Shown one piece after another: positions 26,359 to 38,500 of a stretch of DNA of 64,000 nt. The position numbers and the translations under genes are program-made. The DNA comes from Candidatus Peregrinibacteria bacterium (GTDB lineage: Bacteria; Patescibacteriota; Gracilibacteria; UBA1369; UBA12473): NCBI GenBank assembly GCA_018659585.1, contig JABJMC010000006.1, forward strand, positions 86,708 through 150,707. The letters are read 5' to 3'. The notes under the pieces are model-generated. The model was not told the origin of the DNA and did no database searches. It saw only the letters and a list, made by a program, of their open reading frames with translations. Every line of letters begins with the position of its first letter. Position 1 is the first letter of the stretch.

Positions 26359-28097
26359 TAGCTTACGGTTGGTAAATTATTTTTAAGGTCATTAGCCACT
26401 TCTTGCGTAAGTCCGATTAAGGTTCGGTAACTAGAGAAAAAGAACACCATCTGATCCAGTTCGTACTTCATGCTTTGATAAAAACTTTGGGAACCAGAGG
26501 CTCGGGAGTAATTAACTATTTGATCAAAAGTTTCGTCAATTTCGGCTAAAGCATCTTCATAACCAGACATGGCATTATTAAAAATTGATTCATTGGAAAC
26601 CGTGGAACCACTTATGGTCGCTTGTTGTTTGGCTCCTTTTTCGTAGAGTTGTTCAAAGAAAGTCATAATCTTATATTCGTTTTCTTCTTCCTCGACCTCA
26701 ACCCCGCCTTCGTCACTAGATTCTTCGTCTTCTTCAATGGCAAAGTTTTTAGCATCATCCAAAGGCCAAGTATCTTCTATAAAGTCTTTGAAACTATCTT
26801 TTAGATTAACTCCACTAACAATATCATCTGGGGGGGGAGTACGGATTGGCATGGCAATCGGAATAAAGTTCAAACTTATTCGTCCATTATTCAAAGCACT
26901 TTTTTTACACATGGCCGGCTCAAATAAATTCCCAGACAATTTACCTGGATTGAGCGAAACAGAAGTAGTTTCGTCCAAGCCTTTAGCAATGTAATCCACG
27001 TGACATTTCACACAATTAGAAGCCGTGTCATATTCAGGATCACCACGATCCACAAATCGAATCACCAAACAGAACACCGAGCTACAAATTTTTGGAGTAG
27101 TCCAATTTTCAGTCTGATCACTAGCCACTGTAGTTGCGTCATCACCGTAAGTCCCACCTGACCCCGAACCATCGCCACTACCACCACCAGAACCATCATC
27201 ATCATCGTCCTCGTCGTCTGATTCAGAATCATCATCACTATCTTCGGGGACTACAGCGCCAAAGGCCGCTTGCACATCACTATCCGCAATACATTCAGAG
27301 GGATCCATTGATTCTTCCTCTTCCTCTTCGGATTCTGCTTCTGGATCATCTTCATCTTCCTCAGGTTCTTCCTCTTCATCCTCGGGGTCCACTTCTGGTT
27401 CGTCTTCTTCCTCATCTTCGGGGTCCACTTCGATGTCTTCGTCATCATCACCCCAATCGCCCATGCCATAACTGCCACCTGAGCCAATAGTGCTGTCTTC
27501 ACCAAACAAAATATATTCAATAATTTCTAAATCATACAAAACATCAAATCCAGAATCTTCAGTGTCACCATTTACAAAAACTTCTTGAGGGAAAGTTTCT
27601 AAAAACAACTCTTGTTCAAAAGAAGCCACATCCAAAGCTGTATTATAATCATCTTTTAAGCTTTCCACTTGGTCTAGTAAATCTTCGGTAGAAAAAGTCT
27701 CGTTATAAATAGTAGAAAGTAATTGGTAGTTACCTCCTAGAATTGAACAAATCTCAGTTTCGGTCATTTGATTTTGTTCAGCCGCGGCAGTTAGAGCGGT
27801 GTCACTTGGTGCAGTTTTCATCTGTTTATAAAGGCTTATGTAGAGATTTTCGACTTTTGGTTTTTTCTGAGTACCGCCAAACACTTTTGAAAAATCTAAA
27901 TCAACATTGATTCCTCCTTGCTCAAAAATTTCTTCCATCATGCCCGCTCCATTTAATTTAAAAGCAAAACATAATTCCTCCATTTTTTCGGTATCAGCAT
28001 CTTCTTCCGCGGACACCATTACCGTTCCTGAGAGGAGAATCCCGCTCAAGATCAGGAGAACAGCACTAATTGGATAAAGATATTTACTTAGGTGCAT
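26358..28097 (-). CDS. Exported protein with acidic D/E-rich linker
   Basis: 579 residues. Signal peptide at about 8-31 (ISAVLLILSGILLSGTVMVSAEE). The N-terminal domain (about 35-200) is helical. Residues about 215-340 are almost entirely Asp/Glu/Ser/Gly and probably bind calcium or are disordered. The C-terminal domain (about 350-579) has several cysteines (CSSVFC, CVKCH, a later CKK). CVKCH formally matches a c-type haem motif but stands alone. No family recognised. It overlaps the preceding gene by 10 bases and the following gene by 1, so expression is tightly coupled within the operon. Confidence 0.7.
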   Translation of the reverse strand: MHLSKYLYPISAVLLILSGILLSGTVMVSAEEDADTEKMEELCFAFKLNGAGMMEEIFEQGGINVDLDFSKVFGGTQKKPKVENLYISLYKQMKTAPSDTALTAAAEQNQMTETEICSILGGNYQLLSTIYNETFSTEDLLDQVESLKDDYNTALDVASFEQELFLETFPQEVFVNGDTEDSGFDVLYDLEIIEYILFGEDSTIGSGGSYGMGDWGDDDEDIEVDPEDEEEDEPEVDPEDEEEEPEEDEDDPEAESEEEEEESMDPSECIADSDVQAAFGAVVPEDSDDDSESDDEDDDDDGSGGGSGDGSGSGGTYGDDATTVASDQTENWTTPKICSSVFCLVIRFVDRGDPEYDTASNCVKCHVDYIAKGLDETTSVSLNPGKLSGNLFEPAMCKKSALNNGRISLNFIPIAMPIRTPPPDDIVSGVNLKDSFKDFIEDTWPLDDAKNFAIEEDEESSDEGGVEVEEEENEYKIMTFFEQLYEKGAKQQATISGSTVSNESIFNNAMSGYEDALAEIDETFDQIVNYSRASGSQSFYQSMKYELDQMVFFFSSYRTLIGLTQEVANDLKNNLPTVS

Positions 28098-28876
28098 TCC
28101 GTGGTGGTAACGTTATGGAATTTATCTGGATATTTTTCAACTTGGAAACGAACATCAGAAAGAGCATCGCGATATTCTTCTAAATCTTCGATTACGCCTT
28201 CGTAAGCCACGTGAAGTTTGTAATACATCAAAAGTTGGTTATAGGTGGCGAGTGCCACATTCATCACATCTTTGGCTAACTCTTTTTGGTCTTCGATTAA
28301 AGCAATTCTTTGCGTTCGACTTTCCATCAATCCTTCAAAAGTAGAGGATTCATACTCTCCGTCAGTAATATTAAAAATATCAAACCATTTTTGATAAAAT
28401 TCAGAATTAACCATACTTTCGACCGAATCACGGTAATTTTCTACAAATTCAACTTTGTCATAAGAATGTTCACTATGGCTCGCGTCATCATCGCTATAAA
28501 GCGCTTGTTGGAATGCCAAATAATTATTCACCATTTTCACAGACAAACAGAAAGTACTCACATTCCCATCTGTACAAGCGGCTTCCATTTCTTTTGGATC
28601 ACAGGCCTCCCCATCACAAGAAGGTGGGTTAGAGTCTTCGCCATCAATTAGTTTTTCCGTGAAATCATTCATCAAATCATTCATGTCATTGTGGTATTTG
28701 GTCACGGCTCGGCGCAAGACCACGTGTTCGCGATCATAACGTTCCGAAAGGCTATCAACTTCGCTTTGGTCATAAGCTCCCACGGCTGGTAATTGGATGA
28801 TTGAAATCACAAACACTCCTAAAGCAAACACAAAAAACCACACTTTAAACGGAATTTTTTTGAGAGCTTGAGTCAT
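28088..28876 (-). CDS. Exported helical protein with cysteine pairs
   Basis: 262 residues. An N-terminal membrane or signal segment (VWFFVFALGVFVISIIQLPAVGA, about 12-34) is followed by an acidic helical domain. Cysteines cluster at about 89-115 (SCDGEACD...ACTDG...FCLSVK), with a final Cys near the C-terminus; disulfides are likely outside the cell. No family recognised. The fold type (long helices, paired Cys) resembles the 211- and 393-residue neighbours, so these may be diverged relatives or partners. Two bases separate it from the upstream gene, and it overlaps the downstream gene by 10. Confidence 0.7.
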   Translation of the reverse strand: MTQALKKIPFKVWFFVFALGVFVISIIQLPAVGAYDQSEVDSLSERYDREHVVLRRAVTKYHNDMNDLMNDFTEKLIDGEDSNPPSCDGEACDPKEMEAACTDGNVSTFCLSVKMVNNYLAFQQALYSDDDASHSEHSYDKVEFVENYRDSVESMVNSEFYQKWFDIFNITDGEYESSTFEGLMESRTQRIALIEDQKELAKDVMNVALATYNQLLMYYKLHVAYEGVIEDLEEYRDALSDVRFQVEKYPDKFHNVTTTECT

Positions 28877-28878
28877 AA

Positions 28879-29514
28879 TTATTTAGTTACTCCAGGGAGA
28901 TTATCAGATAAAGTTTTGAAGCCAGCATAGACTTCACCAAAACTACGGTTCATTTCGCGGAGGCCTTCATTAATTTCTTGCAATTTGCGTACCAAAATAT
29001 AGGAAGACTTCGCGGAGGCTGTTTTTGTGTTTTGGCTGGCAATCAAGGCCTCCACGGTTTTTTTGTGCTGATCAATTAAAAAGTCGCAAGTATTTACTTC
29101 GGCTATATAAGATTCAATAGTGTAGTCTTGAGGCATTTCGCAATTAAACTCTTCTTCGGACTCTTTACAAGTTATAGACATTTTTTCTGCCTTTTTTTCA
29201 TTAATCCAATTAAATGTGTCCTGAAATTCTTCATTCACATCCGCAATAATTTCACTATTGAATTTTTCTTCTTGGAATTTATCGGAAATATAAGCAATGA
29301 GTTCGCCTTCTTGATCTTTTACGATCCCAATAATGTCTTCGGCGCACGGGGTGTAGTTGGCGACAGAAGTTGTTGTAGTAGAAGAGCCACTCTCATCTTC
29401 ATCAGCCAAACTATAATCAGCCCACGGTACCCTAAACCATAATCCAAGCGCTACCATAATTAGCAGAATGCTTAAACTGTTAAGCCACGAAATTTTAAGT
29501 TTAAAGAAACGCAT
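28879..29514 (-). CDS. Small exported helical protein behind the giant SLH gene
   Basis: 211 residues. Signal or anchor segment at about 10-30 (NSLSILLIMVALGLWFRVPWA), then an acidic Ser/Thr linker and a helical domain with cysteines near 56, 114, 122 and 140 and a C-terminal amphipathic helix (LREMNRSFGEVYAGFKTLSDNL). No family recognised. It begins 9 bases after the stop of the 5456-residue gene; the spacer reads AACCCTCCTAA, again not a Shine-Dalgarno. An accessory role for the giant surface protein (folding, anchoring or export) is inferred from the operon only. Confidence 0.7.
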   Translation of the reverse strand: MRFFKLKISWLNSLSILLIMVALGLWFRVPWADYSLADEDESGSSTTTTSVANYTPCAEDIIGIVKDQEGELIAYISDKFQEEKFNSEIIADVNEEFQDTFNWINEKKAEKMSITCKESEEEFNCEMPQDYTIESYIAEVNTCDFLIDQHKKTVEALIASQNTKTASAKSSYILVRKLQEINEGLREMNRSFGEVYAGFKTLSDNLPGVTK

Positions 29515-29523
29515 TTAGGAGGG

Positions 29524-32500
29524 TTATTCTGTAGAAATAATATCAGTAACCGAGACTTCATTGCTAATAGAAAGTACTTGAGTATTCGCCATGTCCATAA
29601 TTGCGGCAAAAATTGCATCACCAGGAATTAAGTCAGCCGCGTTTTCAATGCTTACCGGACAAGGACAAGAATCACATTCATAGGTAATTATATAAATTCC
29701 AGGATCTACATCTTCGATTGCATTTTCCTCTTCTATTACACTTTCTTCAAGATCTTCCTCCGTGGCAATTTCTTCGTCGCCCTCGTCGCCGGCATAATCA
29801 TCCTCTGGCGTACTAATTGGTTCGGTGCCGGCGGCCACTTCAGCGCCATCATAAACACCACCATCATCCGTGTCTGGGTCATATGGATCTGTGCCGTAAA
29901 TGTTTTCTTCATCCGCGTCAGTTAAGCCATCGCCATCTGTATCATCATCACTTGGCGTACTAATTGGCTCGGTGCCGGCGGCTATTTCATCCCCATCAGA
30001 AACCCCACCATCGTCAGTATCTGGATCATATGGATCTGTATAATAAACATTCACTTCATCGTAATCAGATAAGCCATCGCCATCCGTGTCAATATCTGCG
30101 TAACAATTATAGAAATCCAGCACCCTAGAGGCGATCACCACAAAATCATATCGCGTTAGCGCCTCGGAATGATAGCGTGCTTCATCTTCGGTAATTACAT
30201 AAATTTCACCCTCACCCAGCGTCGTGTCATTTACTAAGTACGGACCTACATCTTGCGCTACTTCTAAATAAGGAAGATACCATGGCTCTCCCACTGTTAC
30301 TTCACTAATATCAATCACACCCAGCGTATTCAAAGCTTCCAAAATAATCTTGGAGCCCTCGGCGCGACTAATCGTAATATCTGGTTTAAATGGCGCCATG
30401 CCCTCTTCATTTAATTCACCCAAATAACCATAAATAAATTCTTGGAAGAAAGATTCTTTAGTAATTGGGTAGTACCATTCTTCAGTGTCCAAAATATCGT
30501 AGAAAACATTTGGTAATTCATAAGCTTCGTCCCGCGGAATAATACATAGCACTCCCAACAAAATCTTAGTAAATTCAGCTCTTGTAATGTATTGGTCTGG
30601 CATAAAGTAAAGTTCGCCATCAATTTCATAACCATCAATAATTCCCAACTCCGCTAAATTTAAAATTTCATCGTAATACTCATCATCCGCTTCTATGTCT
30701 ATAAAACTAGAATCATCAGCTATTAAAGGATCAGTGTCTCCGTAAACTTCTTCGTAGTCCGTGACACCATCATTGTCAGTGTCTGCGTCATTTAAATTTG
30801 TGCCTTCCGCCGCTTCTTCGGAATTAGTAAGCCCATCACCGTCTGCATCGTCATTACCATCATCCGGGTCATATGGATTCAACCCAGACTGTAGTTCCTC
30901 TAAATCAGTAATTCCATCGCCATCCGTGTCTGTATAAGCCGCATCCTCATCAAGAAGATCAGAAACATCTTCTTCTAAGCCGAGTTCTGAGCTCTCCATG
31001 AAGTCTACCTCGGATTCATCATTTGAAGAGGCTCGTGGTGCAATGTAAATCTCGAGCCAGTCGCCTCCCACGGTAATTACAATTGGTTCCGCATCTTCTT
31101 GGTCCGCGTCTTCACTAATTGAGCCTAAGCTCTTAACATCCAGTGAAATATCGGTTAAACGGTAAATATTTCCGTCAGTATCAATCACAGCCCAACGTTT
31201 TTCGGATTCATCAGCAATGGCCACGCCACCGGTAAAGAGTGGTTCATTGGACGGGATTTGTTCTAAGTGTAGAGTTTCGGGTAAATTAACATCTTTAACG
31301 TGCACTCCCACCATTTCGGCGGTGCTTTCTAAATCATATTCAACCGAATCCTCATCAATCTGCACATCCACGTTAGAATCCGGAGTAATAAATATATAAA
31401 GCAAGCGTTCTTGAGTGGCCACATCAACTAGAGCAATTCTAGTTGGCCATGGTAATTCCGCACTGTGAACTTGCACTTCTACGGAATCATCCAAAATCGT
31501 TATTTCACCAGTTTCGGGGTCAATCGAAGCTACTTCTTCGTAGAGTGAGTTATAAACCACCCAACCCTCGGAAAGCTCTAAATCATCAACCACAAACGCG
31601 CCATCATCATCGGTATAGTACTTACTATTTGTATCGGCTGAAGGCGTGACAATTAACTCAAAAATCCCATCTCTTTCCCGCGCAATAACTATTGGAATTT
31701 CAGAATCTTGGGGATCAATTTCACCATCCACGCTACCAGAGCGGCTCGAAGAAACACTCAAAGCAACGTCTGGAACGTAAACACTAACATAAGCCGTAAC
31801 TCCCGAAGAATTTCCAGCTTCATCTTCTACCCAGAGCTTGTATTCACGAGTTTCTAAATCATCAAACGGACCTACTTCCATGGTTGGATCACTCCAATCA
31901 TTAGTCTTAAATCCATCGCCATCTAAATCTGTTAATGGATCATCATCCGCGTAATAATCCGCATCATTTTCACTGTCTCCATCACCATCAGAATCAGTTT
32001 CTAAGTCAGTGTCATAGTAGTATTTAATAATATCGCTCGAAGTATCAAACGAACCACCACCATCAATAGTTATGGTTTTAAATACCGAGACTTCGTAATT
32101 AGATCCAACATTCGCGTAAGGGGGATCATCGTCCGCACAAACTTGCGGTGCAAACAATGTTGTCTCGCCCCAGGTGCCACGCGTGCTATCTATTTGAATA
32201 GAGCGAATTTGGGAGTAGTAATCACCATTTTCTAAGGCAATATCTGCGGCTGGGTTGTCCGCGTCTGGAACTAAGTGCCACGCAAAATCTCCGGGTTGTT
32301 CAAACGTAGTTTCTACCTCGGCCACTGTGGAGTAGTACGAGACAGTTAAAGAATCATCATAAGTAACCAAATCTTTTTCAAACAGCATCATGCCTTCATA
32401 AATAGTTTGTGTTTCTTCGGATTCTTCCAAACCAATGACCTCTACTTCTCCGCTATTAACTCGCAGGGTGATTTCACCATAATAAGCATCCGAGATTACA

Positions 32501-35500
32501 AATAACATGTTTTCTGGCAGTTCAAGCGAGAATTCTCCACCCTGTTCTACTAAGGTGATAGTTACTTTACTATCGTCTAAGGTGTGAACTTTGTAACCTG
32601 TTTCAACTGACATTTCTCCGGAAGATTTAATAATTGTTCTAGTTAATAAATCAGTAACTAGCTCGGCTTCGCCACCAAAGTCAGTCACTCTCATAACAGG
32701 ATAGCTAAGTTGCGGTAGAGATAATTGAGTGCCGGTTTGAGCCACAATTTCCGCGTCACTGTCAGTATAAGTCACTGTAATATCTGCATCCTCGGCTTTT
32801 AATAAAGTCCCACTCGATAAATCATCCTCGGTTTCCAAGACCACATTATCTTCTTCGTTTAATAAATGTAAGAAATGAGTTTGCTCTGGTTCATCTAAAT
32901 CAAAGTCTGGAATCGCCTCGAAATAACGCAGCTCATAACCAATCACTTCATCCGCTGCCAACCAGGAAACAGCCGCTTCTTCATTGTCATAACCATTAGC
33001 CCGGTAAATATCCACAGCCGGGGCCTCTGGGAGTAAATCTTCCAAACTTACAATTTCTGGGGCATCTGTTACATAGTCATAACCATCATCTTCGGTAAAG
33101 TTTTCTTTAAGGAAAATATCTGAATCATAAGCATAGAAAATATCGTCATCATCATCATTATCCACGTCCGTAAATATTAGATGAGATTCTTGGTCGGCAT
33201 CCGCTGTGTTGGCAATTAAACGCTCATTTACACCATCCACAGAATTATAAATAAAGATTCCTTTATCTAGTACAATCGGGGAACCAAGATCATTACTACT
33301 AGCTTCATCTTCGGTGGCATCAACTAAATAACGCTGCTGTTCTTCTTCTAACTCTTCTAAATTAGTAGCAAACGGAGTGTCTTTCCCAATTGTGGAGAAA
33401 GTATCTACTAAATAATCGCTCATAGCTTTGACCGCGGTCTCGGTACTAAATACATTAGTATCCGCCTCACGAGAAACTAGGAACGTGCTATTAACAGGTT
33501 CAAAGCCGCCTTGCGATCCACTTTCATCAACCCAAGCTAAGAAACCATCCCAATTGTTTTCGGTCTCTAAACCAAGTTCTAGAGAATCAGTTTTAAATTG
33601 TTCATCTTCAAAGTAAGCGAGTAAATCATTGCGAAGTTCATCCACGTAAACATCATCGAGTTCCATTAAATCACCCGCGTAGTAACTGTTTTGAATATCA
33701 TCAAATTGAGTCTCAATTTCAGAGTCTGTAAATGATAGGAATCGTTCTTCGGCTTTGATGTGATGTGTGTCGGGGAGTGAGGCAACATAAGTTTCCTGTT
33801 CAGCAGCAAACTCTTCTAAATTGCGCATTTCTACCTGCCATTGCGCAATATAAGGACTCACCATTGGATGATTACGTAAATTATCAATCATGGCCGTTCC
33901 ATCACCATCTAAATCAACATCAATATCTGGCGAAGCAACTTCATCTACCGCATCCATGCCTTCTTCTACAAATTCACCAGCCATATCAAATGGTGTTTGC
34001 ATCCCTTCATTAGCTAATTCCACCAGGTCAGTCACTAGACTATTTGCTGTATCCGCGGCCAATTCTACTAGTTGCACAATGCCATCAAAACTCATTCCTA
34101 AATTCACGTAAGCAATTATTTCGATAGTGTCTTTAAAGTCTGGGCCAATGCTTGGGAATTGGAAGTTAACACTTAAATCAAACGGCCACACCACGTCCAA
34201 CGGTCGTTGGGTCATATTTTCAATCTGCGTCTTAAGCATTGCTTCATCCGTTGGGATAATAGCGGTTTGCACCAGACAAATTATTTTCATAATCGCTTTC
34301 AAAATTTTGAGAGTCACTTGAACCACATTTGGCAAATCTGGAATCTTTGGTGGAGGAGGAATGTCTGGCAGATCCGGGATTGGAATACCAGGAAGTTCCG
34401 GTAAATCAGGAAGTGGAGGCGGAGCTGGTAATAAAGGAATTGTTGGTAAATCCAAAGATATCGATGGATAGTCTGGTAGCGGAATTAGTGGTAACTGAGG
34501 AATTAACAGCGGCTCAGCCACAAAATTAAGCTCCGGCCAAGTCACGGTTAATCCGGCTTGGATTTCGGAAATATCAAATACAATGTCTGGCCAACTCGGA
34601 ATTGCTATTATGGGAGGCTCTGGGATAAAGGCAAACAGCTTAGCTAAGAGTTCATACAAACTAAAGCGATCATTTGTACATTGATCACACGAAGCCTGAT
34701 AATCAACTACCAATGAGAAAATTAATTTCCAGGATTCAAAAGCTTCGGCCACGTCATAAACCGCCTGAATCCATTCGAGAATTCGAGCACGATTAAGTAA
34801 TATCCAGCCGCCAAACAGATTAATAATTGCATCTAAGTAACAAATAATTTGTTTAATATAAAAAGCTTCAACTCGGCGCCATTTAAGCAGTTCTTTCGGG
34901 AAATCTTGATAGTCTTCTAAGACTTCAATATTTTGTTCCACACTTGAAAGCAAGTCTTCTAGTTCTTGAATGGCGTCTTTAGCCGAGTCTTCCAAGGCGT
35001 CGCCATCCCATTCCCACGGCTTCACACTAGTATCAATGCCCCATTTAGTTTGGACCTGATCCTGCATTCCTTCTACCCACCGTTGGAAGAAAAATTTCTG
35101 TTTCATGATTTCATCTTGAGTGATCCACGGAATTTTAAAGGTTACCTCTTCAGTTTCAATTCGAAGGAGCGGGAATGAACCTAATTGCGCCAAAATTTTA
35201 TCTAATCCACGTAAGTCAGCCTTTTCAATTTTAGCTACATTTTCTGGTTTAAAAGCCCCAACAATAGACTGTGGATCCGGATAAATAATATAAATATCCG
35301 GTAAGTCCGTTAGTTTGGTAATTAACTCTTCCCCCTGTTTACGGAACCATTCCGCAATTGGTTTGGGGAAACCGGGCACCCGAACCTTGCCCCCCGAATC
35401 AGAGGCGACCGCATACGATCCCAGGTTATAATTAATAACTCCACCACTTTCACTTCGTTCACCTCCTCCTGATAGCTTTCCAGCCAAAGAAGTTACTTTA

Positions 35501-38500
35501 TTAGCGCCTTCTTGAATAAAAGCCGTGGCTTTGGACATCACCGCGGACAAGGCATTATTAATGGCGTCACAAACTCCCAGGGCCTCAAATAAAGGGATAG
35601 CAATGGACCAACATTTACCAGCCATATATGGGTTAACACAAACTGATAAAGTAGTTCCCAAAGTTAAAGTAATCGAGAAGTAAACTCGAACCGCTGTAGA
35701 CCCTTGGAAAGGGGATGGTGGCCAGAACGGAATAACACTTGGCACTGCCGCGGCAAAAATTGGAATATGCACTGGATCAAACATCGATGCTGGAATGCCC
35801 ATGGCATTTATTGGCCCAGGGACTAAAAAAGCGTAATTAACTGGCATCGCAATACAACCACCACCACACATTAATTGGGCCATCAAAGACTCCAGGCCAT
35901 CGGCTACCATATTAGCTACTCCTTCTGCAATTTTATAACCAGCAGCAGCTCCAGCCATTATATCGGTAACACCCACATCATCACTATTAGTCACATGATC
36001 AGTATTTGCATCCCATAAGTTAATTGCAGCCTCATTCCCTAATTCATTAATAATAGCCGCAATATCTTCCTCTTCCTCCTCATCAGGTTCCATAAAATCA
36101 GGAACATCATTTTCATTTTCATCTAGCTCAAAATCAAATCCAGCCTCTGCTAAAGCATCAATCGCATCTGTGGCTTTTACCTCTTCTTCGGCCGCAGAAG
36201 TTTGTTTAGTGTAATTAACTTTTGTAAATCCATCCTCGGAATAAGTTCCATTAGAATAAAAGAAAATCATTTGTCCCGAAGGATTGTCCTCTGGAGAAGC
36301 CCCAATATCCGGCAAATAATCATCTGGATAACTAGTATCCAAATCATCACCTACAAAAATATTAACCACTGGCATGGCCATTCCAGACACAGTTCCTTGG
36401 TAAGAGATTTGCGCTGAATCACCAGCCCCAAAATTCAAACCACTAACCACAAATGGCCTCAAAGCTTGTCCACTTTCTATTACTTGCCAGCCCGCACATT
36501 CCGCTCCAGAACAGTCAAAACTATCCCAATCTAATTCAATCATGCTCGACACCACATCTGTTACAGACAAGCCAGTTACCGGTGTGCCACCAGAATTTGT
36601 AATAGTAATAGTATATTCCACGATATCGCCATCTTCTAAATTACCGCCATTTAAGTCCGAAACATATTTAGTCGAAGTGTATAAGTTTTCATCTAAATCA
36701 GCGTAAAGGAAAGCCACAGTCTCCGTCACCACAGTCTCATCCATCTCATAAATCAGGGTGTCAGAACTGCTCTCAACCATAGATGACAATTCATCCATAA
36801 AGTCAGCGTCAAAACCACCAGTTGAAAAAGTCGACATGGCCTCTGCAAATTTATCTTCGTAATCCGGCGATGATTCGCCAGTTGCCACGGGGAATTCTTT
36901 GTACCAACCATCATCTTCCGGGGATAGAGGGTCTTCCTCGGGCATCTCATTGTAATAGATCAAAATTTCTTCGATCAGATCTGTTTCTTCATCCATTTGT
37001 AAGCCAACATCACCAATTTCCTGGCCTTTGGTTTGCATCACACCATCTTCATTATAAAAGACATAAATCACACCATTAATATCCGAAATAACCAAGTCCG
37101 GATAATCATCGTAGTTCATATCATGGGCCACGATTTGTTTAATTTGTGAACCATCAATTTCTAACTCTAGGTTTTCGCGTACAAAATTTGAATCATAATT
37201 AGTGTATTGATAAATACAAATTTCACCAGCAATACAAGCTTCATTTGTCGCTATCACCAGATCAGTTTGACCATCTTGATTAAAGTCCGCTTCATCCAAA
37301 TCAATAATTCCATTAGTTAGATTCATTAGTAATCCCTGATTTTCAAAGCGAGGATAAGCCTCTTTATTTTCTAGTAACTCAACGGCTCCGTTTTCAAAAG
37401 CCACTAACAAATCATCCAAACCATCGGAGTTGTAATCCAAAGTTGTCATGTCTTGAATAGTTTCATTACCCGCCAAAATCAATCGTCCTACTCCAGACGT
37501 AAAGCCGGTGCTAGACACAGTTTGCGGATTCCAATCTGTTAAACGAATAGTTGGATCACCCAAAACAATCCCAATATCCGAAGCATAGTACTGATTTGCT
37601 TCACCCACAGTTGAGCCATCCGCAAGCAATAACATAAATTTATTATCGCCTTCAAAACCAATTCCCTGCGCATCACCAGCTGTTTCTAACGAACTGTTTC
37701 CAACTCCTGGCTTCTGACTATTCGCAAGAGTGGTTGTTTTATCCACCACAAACATTCCAGTGGGGGAGGCAGAAGAGTTTCCGCTATAAGCCGTGGAATA
37801 ACCATATTTATTGGAGTTTATTCCGGTGAAATAAACACCTGGTGTTAATAAAGTCCAATCTTCCCAGGCAAATTGCTCGTCTAATTGGGTTACATTATTT
37901 TCAAAAGTTTGTTTAAGCAATACGCGTAAAACTGAGCTTTCACCCAACATCAAATCATAACCAAAATATTCATAATCTTCGTTAACTTCTAAATAATAGG
38001 TGGGATCATAAACCTGAATTTGGCCATCTGGTTCTAAGCGAATAATCTCGTCACCATCTTCCAAAAAGCTCACATTCCCACGGAATTGTTTAACTTCGTA
38101 ATTAGTGTTTTCCGTTAATTGTTGAACGTAAATACCATCATCTTCGGCCGTACTTAAATCATAATCATTCTCCACAATATAGAAATCAGAACTATCCAAA
38201 ACAATCATTCCTTCGGCCACGGTAATCTGAGAAAGAAGATCTTTAATTAAAAAGCGAGTTGGGAAAGCCATACTATTAGCGGCCACTAATTTAAGATCCA
38301 CAGCATTGCCATCTAAGACCGATAACTTACCTTGTGAATCCATCAGAGACAGTTGGGAGTTAGGTTCTGGATTAGCTGTTAAACTAACCGAAGCTTGAGT
38401 TTTACCAGTAAAAGTAAACCACCCAGCCCAGTAATCTTCTTGTGTTACTTCTCCAAATGGCGCCCCTAGCAAGGCCGCAAACAACACCTGCGGCTCTATA

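Noticed and set aside
26990..27020. CVKCH as a c-type haem site in the 579-residue exported protein
   Set aside because: Single motif, no distal Met/His pattern, no cytochrome maturation genes nearby; coincidence is more likely.
27134..27520. Open frames opposite and out of frame to the Asp/Glu-rich linker (His/Arg/Pro-rich)
   Set aside because: Low-complexity GAT/GAA DNA leaves other frames open by chance; the 579-residue frame has signal peptide and operon support.
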